Shown here one piece after another: positions 26,404-36,596 of a DNA stretch of 64,000 nucleotides (positions within the stretch are counted from its first letter, which is position 1; each line of letters starts with the position of its first letter). The stretch comes from Rheinheimera aquimaris (GTDB lineage Bacteria; Pseudomonadota; Gammaproteobacteria; Enterobacterales; Alteromonadaceae). The notes under the pieces were generated by a model. The model was not told the DNA's origin. It ran no database searches and saw nothing but the letters and a program-made list of their open reading frames with translations. The stretch covers positions 186,001 to 250,000 of the forward strand of contig NZ_JAJAVQ010000001.1 of the NCBI RefSeq assembly GCF_020531985.1, read 5' to 3'. A program made the translations under genes and the position numbers.

Positions 26404-27375
26404 ATGAAAACAGTACCAGCACATAGTGATACCCGCCGCAGCAAGATCACCAAGGCGGTCATTCCCGTTGCGGGCTTAGGCACGAGAATGTTGCCAGCAA
26501 CAAAAGCCATTCCGAAAGAAATGTTACCGGTGCTGGATAAACCTTTGATCCAGCATGTAGTGCAGGAAGCTGTCGCGGCCGGGATGACGGAGATTGTACT
26601 GGTAACACACTCTTCAAAAAACAGTATTGAAAACCACTTTGATACCAGTTTTGAGCTGGAAGCTACGCTGGAAAAACGCGTTAAGCGCCAGCTGCTCGAG
26701 GAAGTTCGCAGCATCACCCCCAAGAATGTCACTCTGATTTCAGTGCGCCAACCGGTAGCGCTGGGGCTGGGAAATGCCATCATGTGTGCTTACCCGGTGG
26801 TTGGTCACAATCCTTTTGCAATTTTGCTGCCGGATGTTCTGGTCGACCAGCATCAGTGCGACCCTGCTAAAGACAATTTGGCGGCAATGATGACGCGCTA
26901 CAGTGAAACCGGGGCCAGTCAGATTATGGTCGAGCCGGTACCCGGTAATATGGTTAATCAGTACGGTATTGTTGACTTGAATGATGCAAGCCTAAATGCC
27001 GGCACCAGCGCAACGATAACTGACATGATTGAGAAACCTGCCGTCAATGAAGCGCCAAGTAATTTTGCGATTACAGGTCGTTATGTGCTGTCAGAACATA
27101 TCTGGGACTTGCTTGCTCATATACCGCCCGGCGCCGGCGATGAAATACAGCTTACCGACGCGATATATCAGCTGTGTTTACGCGAGAAGACAGAGGCATA
27201 TCATATCATTGGTAAGAGCCATGACTGCGGCACCAAGCTGGGGCTGATACAGGCGAATATCGAGTACGCATTGCAGCATGAAAAATATGCTCAGCCCTTG
27301 CGTGCCACCATCGAGCGCATTTTCGCAGATCTGAATAAAGATAAGCGACACCTGCAGCTGTTAAAAACAGTGTAA
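26404..27375 (+). CDS. galU: UTP-glucose-1-phosphate uridylyltransferase
   Basis: GalU makes UDP-glucose from UTP and glucose-1-phosphate, the donor for the glucosyl units of the polymer encoded downstream. The 323-residue protein has the nucleotide-binding signature [20 protein letters not shown] near the N terminus and IEKP for the sugar-phosphate site. It is about 20 residues longer than E. coli GalU because of an N-terminal extension. The ATG at 26404 follows AGAGG. The next gene is 14 bp away, so galU heads the first exopolysaccharide block instead of being a distant housekeeping gene. Confidence 0.93.
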   Translation: MKTVPAHSDTRRSKITKAVIPVAGLGTRMLPATKAIPKEMLPVLDKPLIQHVVQEAVAAGMTEIVLVTHSSKNSIENHFDTSFELEATLEKRVKRQLLEEVRSITPKNVTLISVRQPVALGLGNAIMCAYPVVGHNPFAILLPDVLVDQHQCDPAKDNLAAMMTRYSETGASQIMVEPVPGNMVNQYGIVDLNDASLNAGTSATITDMIEKPAVNEAPSNFAITGRYVLSEHIWDLLAHIPPGAGDEIQLTDAIYQLCLREKTEAYHIIGKSHDCGTKLGLIQANIEYALQHEKYAQPLRATIERIFADLNKDKRHLQLLKTV

Positions 27376-27389
27376 GAGGGATACAAGTT

Positions 27390-28178
27390 ATGCAAAACAG
27401 CATACCGCATATCCATAAAAGTCAGCCTGTGGCAGGCGTATCTTTTTGCTTGCTGTCACAGGAACAAATTGTGCAAAGTGTCATGTCACTGGCACCGGAA
27501 GATGAAGCTTTAAGACTGGTGGTGACGACCAATGTTGATCATATGGTCACAATGCGCAGACAGCCAGAATTCAAACATGCCTGTGAAAATGCCTGGCTGG
27601 TTACCGCAGACGGCTTTCCGGTTGTGAGTTTGCTTAAAATGTTACACATTGCTACGCCGGGGCGTATAACGGGTGCCGATTTATTTCCGGCCATCCTTGG
27701 TAGCTTAAGCCCGGTGTGGCATTCACCGTTTTTTGTCTGTGCCAGCGAAGCCACGGCGGATTACTTGCGTTGCTGGTTAGCCGGTAGAGGTTACACCAAT
27801 CCGGAACAACGCGTTATCGTACCTGAGTTTGGTTTTGAAAAAGACGCACTGCGCAGCAACGAAATGCTAAAGCAGATCCGGGCTGTTGCTACTACCCATC
27901 TGTTTTTTGGTGTCGGAGCACCCAAATCCGAATTATGGATGCAAAAACACAGAGCGCAACTTGCCGGTATGTATGGCTTTGGCTTTGGTGCCGGGCTGGA
28001 TTTTTTTGCTGGTACAGCCAAACGGGCCCCGCAGTGGGTGCAACATGTGAACATGGAATGGGCGTGGCGCTTGTTTTCTAACCCGCGGCGTTTAGCAAAA
28101 CGCTATCTGGTTGATTCATGGAGTTTTCTGCGGATAGCACTGACAGAATACAGGTTGACTGCGAAGGAGAGTCGCTAA
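27390..28178 (+). CDS. WecG/TagA/CpsF family glycosyltransferase (GumM-like)
   Basis: This is a GT26-family glycosyltransferase that adds a sugar to a lipid-linked acceptor on the inner face of the inner membrane. The 262 residues contain the family region TADGFPVV near 72 and the signature FFGVGAPKSELWMQKH around 172-187. In xanthan synthesis the homologous GumM adds the second glucose to polyprenyl-PP-Glc. The presence here of a GumD-type initiator and GDP-Man genes makes the same reaction plausible but unproven. It ends by overlapping the next start in TAATG. Confidence 0.85.
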   Translation: MQNSIPHIHKSQPVAGVSFCLLSQEQIVQSVMSLAPEDEALRLVVTTNVDHMVTMRRQPEFKHACENAWLVTADGFPVVSLLKMLHIATPGRITGADLFPAILGSLSPVWHSPFFVCASEATADYLRCWLAGRGYTNPEQRVIVPEFGFEKDALRSNEMLKQIRAVATTHLFFGVGAPKSELWMQKHRAQLAGMYGFGFGAGLDFFAGTAKRAPQWVQHVNMEWAWRLFSNPRRLAKRYLVDSWSFLRIALTEYRLTAKESR

Positions 28179-29233
28179 TGTCTTCATCCTCTATGATGTT
28201 GCCTGATGCCATTATTGATTGTTCTCATTTAGGCCGTAAAACGACAGGTATCGAGCGCATTACAGAAGAGTTATTTTCTGATGAAGCGCTTGGTAACAGC
28301 CAGGTTGTCAGATTAAAGTCGCGTAGTATCAGCGGTATGCTATTACAGCAGTGGTTTGGCATTTTGTATGCGGCGCTTAAGTACCCAGATAGCTTAATCA
28401 TCACTCCGGGTTTTCCACCTTCGGTGCTGGCAACGCTGATGTTAAATGACAGGCTTATCCCTTATATCCATGATGTTTTTCTATTGACCCGCCAGCATGA
28501 GCTTAATCGCAAGGCAAGGCTTTATATGCGGCCGTCTTTCGCTTTTGCGGTAAAAAGATTAAAGCGCTTTTTCGTCAACTCAGAAAAAACCAAGCAGGAT
28601 TTACAGCAGTTTTGCCAGCCCGATGCGCAGATCATTATGTTACGGCCTCAGGTACGAAATGTATTTGAGTTGCAGCATGATGAACAGCGCTATGCAACAG
28701 TTGAACCATCCAGATTAAAGTTGGTAATGCTGGGTACCGTAGAGCCGCGTAAGAATTATGCGGCGGCTGTGGCTATTCTTAATGAACTACGGGCCAGGTC
28801 AGGTAGTGAGGTGGAACTGCATGTTGTAGGACGGCTAGGCTGGGGGCCGGATGCCAATTTACTGCAGAATACCCCGGGCGTGGTGTGCTATGGCTATCTC
28901 AGTGCGGATGAGATCAGAGCGTTAATAAGCAGTGCGACCTTTTATTTATCCACGTCGCATGACGAAGGTTTAGGCTTGCCGCTGTTAGAGCTGCAGTACA
29001 GTGGTATAGCTGTGGTTGCGGCTAAAATACCGGTATTTGCCGAAGTATTGGGTAATTCCGGATTGCTGATAGATACCGGCGACGCTGTAGGGGCAGCTGA
29101 TCAAATTCTGGCATTTTGCCAGGACAGCGCCGCGATGCAGCAGCAAGCTGAACTTGCCAGGCTGAATATTCAGCGCTGGAATGCCCTGGCAATGGCAGAT
29201 AAAGCCAATGCTGCGGCGCTGATCTCAGGGTAG
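28178..29233 (+). CDS. Glycosyltransferase family 4 protein (GumH-like position)
   Basis: A 351-residue GT-B fold enzyme. The C-terminal half has the GT4 pattern: VMLGTVEPRKN (nucleotide-sugar loop, about 186-196), GYLSADEIRALISSA and the acidic STSHDEGLGLPLLE motif (about 263-276). The N-terminal half begins DCSHLGRKTTGIERI. With GDP-mannose genes next door it may be a mannosyltransferase like GumH, but the donor cannot be read from sequence. The open frame reaches 28118 inside the previous gene; the ATG at 28178 shares a base with the upstream stop and follows AAGGAGAG. Confidence 0.8.
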   Translation: MSSSSMMLPDAIIDCSHLGRKTTGIERITEELFSDEALGNSQVVRLKSRSISGMLLQQWFGILYAALKYPDSLIITPGFPPSVLATLMLNDRLIPYIHDVFLLTRQHELNRKARLYMRPSFAFAVKRLKRFFVNSEKTKQDLQQFCQPDAQIIMLRPQVRNVFELQHDEQRYATVEPSRLKLVMLGTVEPRKNYAAAVAILNELRARSGSEVELHVVGRLGWGPDANLLQNTPGVVCYGYLSADEIRALISSATFYLSTSHDEGLGLPLLELQYSGIAVVAAKIPVFAEVLGNSGLLIDTGDAVGAADQILAFCQDSAAMQQQAELARLNIQRWNALAMADKANAAALISG

Positions 29234-29241
29234 GGTAAGCA

Positions 29242-30273
29242 GTGTTTTTCAATGGCATAAACAATTTTCGCGCGCTGGCTATTTTTCTGATCGTCTGTGG
29301 CCACTGCTTCTGGATCTCAAATTGGTACCCGGAGCAAACCTGGGAGAAAGTGTATTTGTACATGATACCCGGTGGCACCTTCTTCTTTGCTTTTATCAGT
29401 GGTTTTCTGTTCGCACACCTTAACGTCAATACGTTCCGTTATGCTGATTTTATCGGAAAAAAGTGGCGCAATATTGCCTCACCTTATCTTTTCCTATCGA
29501 TTCCGGTGATATGTCTGGCGGTTGTTATTCAGTATCCGGGATACTTTGTCGATGAACGTTCTGGCCTGTATTATCAATATATTCAGCCATTTATACAGTA
29601 TCTACTGACCGGGCGGGTACTGACGGGATACTGGTATATACCCTTTATAATGCTGGTGTTTGCAATATCGCCGTTATTGGTTCGGTTTTACCGCATGCAA
29701 AATCAGGTTTTGCAACTGGCTGTCGTTGGCGCTTTGCTGGTAATCGCGATGTTTGTGCATCGCTCAGAAGATAATCTGAATCCGCTGCAGAGTTTTGTCT
29801 ATTTTCTGCCTGTGTTCATGTTTGGCATGGTATTTAATCGTCACTACGCATTGTTGAAGGATAACTATCGCGCTCTACCGTGGCTGTTGCTTATCTGTTC
29901 TCTGATGTTGTCAGTGTATCAAAGTGCCTGGTTGGGTATTGCACATAACGCGCACAAAGCATTTTTCGAGTATGCTGGTGCAGATCTGAAGTTAGTGGAA
30001 AAGGTGATGCAGGCAGTAGCAATTTTGCTACTGTTTGAACGCTACTGGCATAAGCGTTACCGGTTGATTGACCTTATCGCATCGGCCAGTTTTGCAATAT
30101 TTTTTCTGCACCCGATTGTGATTGCCGTATTTAAGCGGGTGCTGCAGAACAATTTTGCCGGCTTTATGTACTGGCATGTTCTGACGTTTACGGTTTTCTT
30201 TACTACGTTGTTGCTGGCCTGGTGTGCGAAGCAGGTTCTGGGTTCGTACAGCAGACGGGTAATAGGCTGGTAA
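29242..30273 (+). CDS. Membrane acyltransferase, acyltransferase-3 family
   Basis: An integral inner-membrane protein of 343 residues with about ten hydrophobic segments. The N terminus [18 protein letters not shown] has the R-x-x-A and Cys-Gly-His pattern of acyltransferase-3 (OafA/WecH) proteins, which move acetyl or similar groups to sugars. It probably decorates the lipid-linked repeat unit, as GumF/GumG do in xanthan synthesis. The start is a GTG at 29242 after AGGGTAAG; the next internal ATG would remove the first membrane segment. It lies 8 bp after the preceding glycosyltransferase gene. Confidence 0.82.
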   Translation: MFFNGINNFRALAIFLIVCGHCFWISNWYPEQTWEKVYLYMIPGGTFFFAFISGFLFAHLNVNTFRYADFIGKKWRNIASPYLFLSIPVICLAVVIQYPGYFVDERSGLYYQYIQPFIQYLLTGRVLTGYWYIPFIMLVFAISPLLVRFYRMQNQVLQLAVVGALLVIAMFVHRSEDNLNPLQSFVYFLPVFMFGMVFNRHYALLKDNYRALPWLLLICSLMLSVYQSAWLGIAHNAHKAFFEYAGADLKLVEKVMQAVAILLLFERYWHKRYRLIDLIASASFAIFFLHPIVIAVFKRVLQNNFAGFMYWHVLTFTVFFTTLLLAWCAKQVLGSYSRRVIGW

Positions 30274-30295
30274 AGGGTATTTTAAAGGAGCTGTT

Positions 30296-31702
30296 ATGTT
30301 TACACCTGTAATTATGGCCGGGGGTTCAGGTACCCGTTTATGGCCGCTGTCGCGTGGTAATTTTCCCAAGCAGTTTTTACCACTGACAGGGCGTCACACT
30401 ATGTTGCAACAAACATTACTGCGCCTGAGCGGGCTGCAGCATAGTACGCCATTGCTGATCTGTAATGAAGACCATCGTTTTATCGCGGCGGAGCAGATCC
30501 GGCAGTTGGGTAATGGTAAAGCAGATATTCTGCTGGAGCCGGCAGGACGCAATACGGCGCCGGCAATCGCACTTGCCGCGCTGCGAGCCAAGCAACAGGG
30601 CCACGCTGAAGCTGTGCTGCTGGTGCTGGCGGCAGATCATGTAATAAACAATACACCTGCTTTCCAGCAGGCAGTTGAACAAGCCTTGCCTTTGGCACAG
30701 GGCGGACAACTGGTTACCTTTGGCATAGTGCCGTCAAGTGCAGAAACAGGCTATGGCTATATTAAACGTGGTGAAAAATCAGGTAACGCGTATCGGGTAG
30801 ACAGTTTTATTGAAAAGCCGGATTTGAGCACTGCAGAGTTTTATCTGCAAAGCGGAGAATACTACTGGAACAGCGGTATGTTTATGTTTCGTGCTGATAT
30901 TTACCTGCAGCAGTTACAGAAGTTCAGACCGGATATTTATGCCGCCTGTGAAGCCGCCATGACAGAACAAGTTGCTGATTTAGAGTTTGTCCGGGTAAAC
31001 AAAACCGCTTTTGAAGCTTGCCCATCGGATTCTATCGATTATGCCGTGATGGAAAAAACTGAACATGCTGTTGCCGTGCCGCTCGATGCCGGCTGGAATG
31101 ATGTCGGCGGCTTTGCAGCGCTTTGGCAGGTATCGGCAAAAGATACTGATGGCAATGTTTTGTGTGGCGACGTACTGGCGCTGGACAGTGAAAACAGTTA
31201 CGTACGCAGCGATGACAAACTGGTGGCGGCTATCGGAGTGAAAGATTTGGTAGTGATCAGCACCAAAGATGCCGTACTGGTGGCGCACAAAGACCAGGCC
31301 CAGCAGGTTAAGCAAATTGTTAACCAATTAGCCCAGATGGGACGCAGCGAAGCGGTGTTTCACCGTGAGGTATACCGGCCATGGGGTAAATACGATTCAG
31401 TAGATTGTGCCGAGCGTTTTCAGGTTAAACGGATCACCGTAAAACCCGGCGCAAAATTGTCGGTACAAATGCACCATCACCGAGCAGAACATTGGATAGT
31501 GGTGTCTGGTACTGCCAGGGTCACTATTGATGGCAAAGAGCAGTATGTTACTGAAAACCAATCTGTTTACATACCAATCACCGCAGTGCATGCATTGGAG
31601 AACCCCGGCAAAGTGCCACTTGAGCTTATAGAAGTACAGTCAGGCGCTTATCTGGGAGAAGACGACATAGTGCGTTTTGAAGACCGATACGGGAGAGCCT
31701 GA
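30296..31702 (+). CDS. manC: Mannose-1-phosphate guanylyltransferase / mannose-6-phosphate isomerase
   Basis: This bifunctional type II enzyme makes GDP-mannose from mannose-1-phosphate and isomerises fructose-6-P and mannose-6-P. The N-terminal nucleotidyltransferase has [19 protein letters not shown] (about residues 9-27) and FIEKPD. The C-terminal cupin (about 355-468) has [19 protein letters not shown], the metal-binding PMI site. 468 residues is the standard ManC/CpsB length. The ribosome site AAGGAG is strong. It pairs with manB, which begins 4 bp after its stop. Confidence 0.95.
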   Translation: MFTPVIMAGGSGTRLWPLSRGNFPKQFLPLTGRHTMLQQTLLRLSGLQHSTPLLICNEDHRFIAAEQIRQLGNGKADILLEPAGRNTAPAIALAALRAKQQGHAEAVLLVLAADHVINNTPAFQQAVEQALPLAQGGQLVTFGIVPSSAETGYGYIKRGEKSGNAYRVDSFIEKPDLSTAEFYLQSGEYYWNSGMFMFRADIYLQQLQKFRPDIYAACEAAMTEQVADLEFVRVNKTAFEACPSDSIDYAVMEKTEHAVAVPLDAGWNDVGGFAALWQVSAKDTDGNVLCGDVLALDSENSYVRSDDKLVAAIGVKDLVVISTKDAVLVAHKDQAQQVKQIVNQLAQMGRSEAVFHREVYRPWGKYDSVDCAERFQVKRITVKPGAKLSVQMHHHRAEHWIVVSGTARVTIDGKEQYVTENQSVYIPITAVHALENPGKVPLELIEVQSGAYLGEDDIVRFEDRYGRA

Positions 31703-31706
31703 TCAG

Positions 31707-33074
31707 ATGCAAAAACTGACATGTTTTAAAGCCTACGATATCCGCGGCAAACTCGGCGAGCAGCTTAACACCGATATTGCTTATCGTATTGGCCGGGCCT
31801 TTGGCGAATTTCTTCAGCCCAAACAAGTGGTGCTGGGGGGCGATGTCCGCGCCAGCTCAGAGGATCTGAAACAGGCGCTGGCAGAAGGTCTGATGGACGC
31901 AGGCAGTGATGTGATAGATCTTGGCATGACTGGCACAGAAGAGGTGTATTTCGCCACCTTTTATCTTGACGTTGATGGTGGTATCGAAGTTACCGCCAGC
32001 CATAATCCTATCGACTATAACGGCATGAAGCTGGTACAAAAAGGTGCCAGACCAATCAGCGGAGATAGTGGGCTGTTCGCCATTCAGCAGCTTGCCGAAC
32101 AGGCCGATTTTAAGCCTGTTACGCAGCGCGGGAAATACAGCAGAAAATCGGTGGTGGATGCCTATATCGAACACTTGCTCAGTTATGTTGATTTAGCGCT
32201 GTTTGAACCTTTGAACATTGTAGTTAATTCCGGCAATGGTGCTGCAGGCCATGTTATTGATGCACTGGAGCAGGCGTTCACCCAACACAAAGTACCGGTG
32301 AACTTTATTAAAGTGCACCATCAGCCTGATGCGACTTTCCCCAATGGTATACCTAACCCACTGTTGGTGGAGAACCGCGCCGATACCCGCAGCGCTGTGC
32401 TGGAGCACAAAGCTGACTTTGGTATTGCCTGGGATGGTGACTTTGACCGCTGTTTTTTATTCGACGAGCAGGGCCGCTTTATCGAAGGGTATTACATAGT
32501 GGGTTTACTGGCTGAAGCTTTCCTGCAAAAAAATCAGGGCGCCAAAATCATTCATGATCCGCGTTTAACCTGGAATACCATCGATCTGGCAATCAGGGCA
32601 GGTGGCATGCCGGTGCAATCCAAGACCGGACACGCTTTTATTAAAGAGCGTATGCGCCAGGAAGATGCGGTGTATGGCGGCGAAATGAGCGCACATCACT
32701 ATTTTCGTGATTTCGCGTACTGCGACAGCGGCATGATCCCTTGGCTGTTGGTTGCGGAGCTAATGTGTCGCAAAGCCCAGCCTTTATCTGAACTGGTCGA
32801 CCAGCGCATAGCGGCTTTCCCTTCATCTGGCGAAATCAACTTCACGCTGTCAGATCCACAGCAGGCAATAGAGCGCGTTATGCAGCATTATCTGTCGGAA
32901 GCCTTGGTTGTGGACAGAACAGATGGTATCAGCCTGGAGTTTGCTAACTGGCGTTTTAACCTGCGAAGCTCAAATACGGAGCCGGTAGTACGGCTGAATG
33001 TGGAAAGCCGGGGTGATATTGATTTGATGCGCCGTTACACCGATGAAATCAGCAAGTTACTGGTGGCAGCATGA
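31707..33074 (+). CDS. manB: Phosphomannomutase
   Basis: ManB (CpsG) converts mannose-6-phosphate to mannose-1-phosphate for ManC. The 455-residue alpha-D-phosphohexomutase has the phosphoserine loop TASHNP with Ser98, the metal loop DGDFDR, the sugar loop [10 protein letters not shown] and the C-terminal phosphate loop RSSNTEP. The open frame starts at a TTG at 31677 within manC; the ATG at 31707 gives the standard [14 protein letters not shown] start. The stop overlaps the next gene (ATGA). Confidence 0.94.
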   Translation: MQKLTCFKAYDIRGKLGEQLNTDIAYRIGRAFGEFLQPKQVVLGGDVRASSEDLKQALAEGLMDAGSDVIDLGMTGTEEVYFATFYLDVDGGIEVTASHNPIDYNGMKLVQKGARPISGDSGLFAIQQLAEQADFKPVTQRGKYSRKSVVDAYIEHLLSYVDLALFEPLNIVVNSGNGAAGHVIDALEQAFTQHKVPVNFIKVHHQPDATFPNGIPNPLLVENRADTRSAVLEHKADFGIAWDGDFDRCFLFDEQGRFIEGYYIVGLLAEAFLQKNQGAKIIHDPRLTWNTIDLAIRAGGMPVQSKTGHAFIKERMRQEDAVYGGEMSAHHYFRDFAYCDSGMIPWLLVAELMCRKAQPLSELVDQRIAAFPSSGEINFTLSDPQQAIERVMQHYLSEALVVDRTDGISLEFANWRFNLRSSNTEPVVRLNVESRGDIDLMRRYTDEISKLLVAA

Positions 33075-34195
33075 AAATTCTGGTGAACCATTTACTCGAA
33101 CCTGCAAACCGTATTTCCGGGATCAGCAAATACTTATTTTCGCTGCTGGAAGAGCTGGTAAAAACCGGCAGGCATCAATACGTGTTGTTAACGTCGTGGG
33201 ATGAGGAGTGCCTTCCCGCAGCACTTAGAACACCTGCGTTGACGGTAGTATCGGTTCCCTACATTGAGTCAACGCCGCGTAATCTGTTACGCCAGTTAAC
33301 ACTGGTGCCTAAGATCATGCAGCAGCAACATGCTGATATCGAATTTAACTGTAACCCTCTGGGGGGCTTTCTTGGTAGTTGGCCTAGAGTAACGGTAACG
33401 CATGATCTGTATTTTAATGTGTCACCGGCCTCTTACAAAGCGCATCACAGGCTGTGGTGGAAGCTGTTCTATCCGCTAACCTGCCGCTCTGCCAGCAATA
33501 TTATCTGTGTTTCAGAAAATACCCAGCGAGATCTGGTGCGGTATTTCCCCCGGTATGCGGATAAAACAACTGTGATTGCTGAAGGGCCTTGCCTGAATGT
33601 GCCTGAGGGTATCAACAGCGACACACAACAGCGGGAGAACTTTGGGCTTTTTGTTGCAAACGTGTCGCCAAACAAAGGTGCCGATACCTTAGTTAAGGCG
33701 TTGGGTTTGCTGCGGGGCTGCCAGCGCGAGATAGTTGTTAAGCACGTCGGGGCCGACAACGAAGGTAAGTTTTCCCGGATGGTCGCAACTATTCCGGATG
33801 GCGTAGCGCCGGTGTCAATTGGTTATGTCAGTGACGCGGAGCTGAGCAGCTTGTATCGCAAAGCCAGATTTTTGGCATTCCCGTCGCGTTATGAGGGGTT
33901 CGGCTTGCCAGTTATAGAGGCTCAGGCCCACGGTACGCCGGTTATTGCCTCAGATATCCCTGTGCTGCGTGAAGTCGCTGGTGAAGGCGCAGTGTATTTC
34001 CCGCCGGGAGATGCCAGTGAGCTTGCCCGACATATGTATGCCTTATTAAATAATGACAAGATGTTCAGTGAGCTGTCAGAAAAGGCATTGCAGAATCAGA
34101 AACGATTCAGCTGGCGCAAAGCAGCCAGACAAACCGAACAGGTGTTTACGCAGCTAGGCTGCGCCACAGTGGCCAGCCAACGCCAGTTAAACTAA
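33071..34195 (+). CDS. Glycosyltransferase family 4 protein
   Basis: A 374-residue GT-B enzyme. [13 protein letters not shown] near residue 18 is the acceptor-side loop. [17 protein letters not shown] (about 195-211), [14 protein letters not shown] and [14 protein letters not shown] (about 275-288) are GT4 donor-side motifs. The start overlaps the manB stop in ATGA, so it is translated together with the GDP-mannose genes, which hints at a mannosyltransferase. It has some likeness to the mannosyltransferases of Wzx/Wzy systems. The linkage and acceptor are unknown. Confidence 0.8.
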   Translation: MKILVNHLLEPANRISGISKYLFSLLEELVKTGRHQYVLLTSWDEECLPAALRTPALTVVSVPYIESTPRNLLRQLTLVPKIMQQQHADIEFNCNPLGGFLGSWPRVTVTHDLYFNVSPASYKAHHRLWWKLFYPLTCRSASNIICVSENTQRDLVRYFPRYADKTTVIAEGPCLNVPEGINSDTQQRENFGLFVANVSPNKGADTLVKALGLLRGCQREIVVKHVGADNEGKFSRMVATIPDGVAPVSIGYVSDAELSSLYRKARFLAFPSRYEGFGLPVIEAQAHGTPVIASDIPVLREVAGEGAVYFPPGDASELARHMYALLNNDKMFSELSEKALQNQKRFSWRKAARQTEQVFTQLGCATVASQRQLN

Positions 34196-34209
34196 CTTAA
34201 GGTAACAAC

Positions 34210-35433
34210 ATGACTTACAAATCAACACTTTTTTCAGTTCATCCGCTGGATCCCTATGGCAGTAAAGTTGGCGGTATTGAAACCCATGTACGTCAGTTAC
34301 TGAAATATTGCCCGCCAGACATGCGGCTGGTACTGATCGGAGTAGACGACAGCGGTAAGCGGAAGCTTGGTGAGCTGACAGAAGTTGAGTTGTATGGTGG
34401 GCGCTTTTTATTTATGCCGATTATGCATTGTCAGCATGAAGCGGTGAACTCAGCGGCAAAGTCACTGTTTCAATCAACCACACTACGATTTTTTGTCAAC
34501 TTTATCCGTTTCAGCGGCCGCATCCGTGCCCTGGCAAAAGAAATGCCGTCGAGTTTTGATATTCAGCGCTATGAGTTTTCCTGGTTGTGCCGCCTGTTTG
34601 GCTTTGATTATGTATTAACAACCCATGGTGATGCTAATCCGGATCAACCGATGGACTCGTTGCTGAGCCGCTACTGGTTTCTGCATAAGTTTAATGAGAA
34701 ACACGCAGTTCATGGTGCACAGCACGTATATTCGGTTAACCAGCAGCAAACCGACAGGATCCGCGCCGATTATCCGAAAGCAGCAGCAAAAACGGATTTT
34801 ATGACAGTAAGTGTGGACGACCAGCTGTTTAAACCAACACCTTACCTGCAGCTGGATGGGCCGTTGAAGGTCGCATTTGTCGGACGGTTAGATACATTTA
34901 AACGCCCGGGTATGATGTTTAAAGTGATAGCTGAGCTGGCCCGCCAAACTGATGATCAGGTCGAGTTTCATTATGTTGGTGCGGCAAAACCGCATAGTTT
35001 TGCCGAGTTTTCAAGCATTGCGCACCTGAGTACCTGTCATGGTTTTAAAACATCCGCTGACGTAGCAAAACTGTGGCCGCAGTGGCATATGGGGATCGTC
35101 ACATCGGTATTTGAAGGCATGCCGGTGTATGTGCTTGAAGCCCTGTGCGCAGGCCGGCCGGTATGCTCTGTTAATTTGCCACAGCTGTCACTGGTGATCG
35201 ATAACGACGTAAACGGTGCAGTACTCACGGCGAATGAAGACTCAGAGCAAATAGTGCAGCAGCTGGCTCAACAGATGTTGCAGTATTGGCAGAAAATACG
35301 CAGCGGCCAACTGCAACCGGAAGTAGTGAGCCAAATGGTTGCACCTTACAAAGCCAGTAATCAGATGCAGGTATTATTTGGCCGTCATCAACAATTACAT
35401 TCTGACAATGGAGATGTCGTCACCCAAAGTTAA
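34210..35433 (+). CDS. Glycosyltransferase, GT4-like
   Basis: A 407-residue GT-B enzyme. The N terminus has KVGGIETHVRQLLKY (about 18-32), usual for GT4 acceptor binding. VAFVGRLDTFKRPGMMFKV (about 219-237) and the acidic motif SVFEGMPVYVLEAL (about 299-312) are donor-side. It is the fourth glycosyltransferase of the locus. In the gum comparison this slot would hold GumK or GumI, but no glucuronate pathway gene (ugd) is in the window, so a GlcA donor is not supported locally. It lies 14 bp after the previous gene. Confidence 0.75.
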   Translation: MTYKSTLFSVHPLDPYGSKVGGIETHVRQLLKYCPPDMRLVLIGVDDSGKRKLGELTEVELYGGRFLFMPIMHCQHEAVNSAAKSLFQSTTLRFFVNFIRFSGRIRALAKEMPSSFDIQRYEFSWLCRLFGFDYVLTTHGDANPDQPMDSLLSRYWFLHKFNEKHAVHGAQHVYSVNQQQTDRIRADYPKAAAKTDFMTVSVDDQLFKPTPYLQLDGPLKVAFVGRLDTFKRPGMMFKVIAELARQTDDQVEFHYVGAAKPHSFAEFSSIAHLSTCHGFKTSADVAKLWPQWHMGIVTSVFEGMPVYVLEALCAGRPVCSVNLPQLSLVIDNDVNGAVLTANEDSEQIVQQLAQQMLQYWQKIRSGQLQPEVVSQMVAPYKASNQMQVLFGRHQQLHSDNGDVVTQS

Positions 35434-35450
35434 ATATACGAGGTTTACCT

Positions 35451-36596
35451 ATGGTTTCGCGCAGACAATTTATGCAACGTATGCTTGGTTTAAGTGCAGC
35501 AGCAATGCTGCCGCCAGCGATGGCAAATGCCGTTAAAAAAGCACCAGCCATTAAAACGGGGCAGGCCGCAGCGGCGACAGCTGTGGCGCAGTCGTCAGCA
35601 GGGACAGAGGTGGAGTCGTTACATCAGATAGCCGCGGCGTCAGGCCGGATGTTTGGTAGCGCCTTTGATATGGCGTCGGTTAACGACCCTCAGTATGGCG
35701 AATTATTAAGACACCATTGCGGTATTTTAACGACAGATTATCAGTTTAAGTTTGCCACACTAAGGTGGCGTGAAGAGTCGATAAATTATTACAAGGCAGA
35801 CCAGTTGGTTGCATTTTGCCAGTCTGCCGGGCTTCCAATCCGCGGGCATACGTTAATTTGGAACGAATGGAACCCGGAGTGGCTGAAACAAGCCGCTCCC
35901 AGTCATGTTGCCTATTGGTTGGACCGTCATATCGAAGAGGTAGTAGGACGCTATGCCGGAAAGTTTCATTCCTGGGATGTGGTTAATGAGCCGATGTGGC
36001 CGGGCCACAATAAAGAGTTTGGCCTGCGCTCCGGGCCGTGGTTCCGAGCAATGGGGCCGGCGTATATCAAACGGGCCTTTGAAGTGACAGCGCGCACAGA
36101 TCCGGCGGCTAAGCGTGTGCTGAACGAAGCCTGGCTTGAGCGTGCAGACCATTGGGGCCGTGGACTCAGAGCCGCATTTTTGCCGATGCTTGATCAGTTG
36201 CTGGAACAAGGCACACCGATTGATGCGATAGGGCTGCAATGCCACCTGGCACCGGATAATCTGGATATGGATGCCTTTTTGCAATTAGTCGAGCAGATTC
36301 AGCAGCGCGGACTGCCAATCTATGTCACTGAACTTGATGTTAACGATCAGATCTTTGCCGATGATATCGCTGAGCGCGATCAACACGTTGCGGCAGTATA
36401 TTCTGATTTTTTGCAGGAGCTGTTGCAACAACCCGGCATTGAAATTATTCAGACCTGGCAGTTAAGTGATAAATATTCGTTCTATCAGGGCCGGCAGGAG
36501 CGTCAGGTCAGGGTGCTGCCGTTTGATCGCGAGATGCAGGTAAAACCGGCCTACCATGCGATTGCCCAGGCGCTGGCGATACCGCGAAATGACTAA
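35451..36596 (+). CDS. Tat-exported GH10 family glycoside hydrolase in the exopolysaccharide locus
   Basis: A 381-residue exported enzyme of GH10, the family of endo-1,4-beta-xylanases. The N terminus SRRQFMQRMLGLSAAAML is a twin-arginine signal ending near AMANA. GHTLIWNEWNPEWL (132-145), WDVVNEP with the acid/base Glu180, and YVTELDVND with the nucleophile Glu294 are present, so it should be catalytic. The usual GH10 substrate motif NEMKW is altered to DYQFKF (residues 96-101), suggesting a substrate other than plain xylan. It lies 17 bp after a glycosyltransferase and overlaps the acyltransferase by 8 bp, so it belongs to the operon and probably trims or releases the polymer. Confidence 0.88.
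   Translation: MVSRRQFMQRMLGLSAAAMLPPAMANAVKKAPAIKTGQAAAATAVAQSSAGTEVESLHQIAAASGRMFGSAFDMASVNDPQYGELLRHHCGILTTDYQFKFATLRWREESINYYKADQLVAFCQSAGLPIRGHTLIWNEWNPEWLKQAAPSHVAYWLDRHIEEVVGRYAGKFHSWDVVNEPMWPGHNKEFGLRSGPWFRAMGPAYIKRAFEVTARTDPAAKRVLNEAWLERADHWGRGLRAAFLPMLDQLLEQGTPIDAIGLQCHLAPDNLDMDAFLQLVEQIQQRGLPIYVTELDVNDQIFADDIAERDQHVAAVYSDFLQELLQQPGIEIIQTWQLSDKYSFYQGRQERQVRVLPFDREMQVKPAYHAIAQALAIPRND

Noticed and set aside
35451-36596. GH10 gene read as part of a xylan-utilisation locus.
   Set aside because: No xylosidase, xylose isomerase or xylan transporter is nearby; the gene overlaps and abuts exopolysaccharide genes on both sides.
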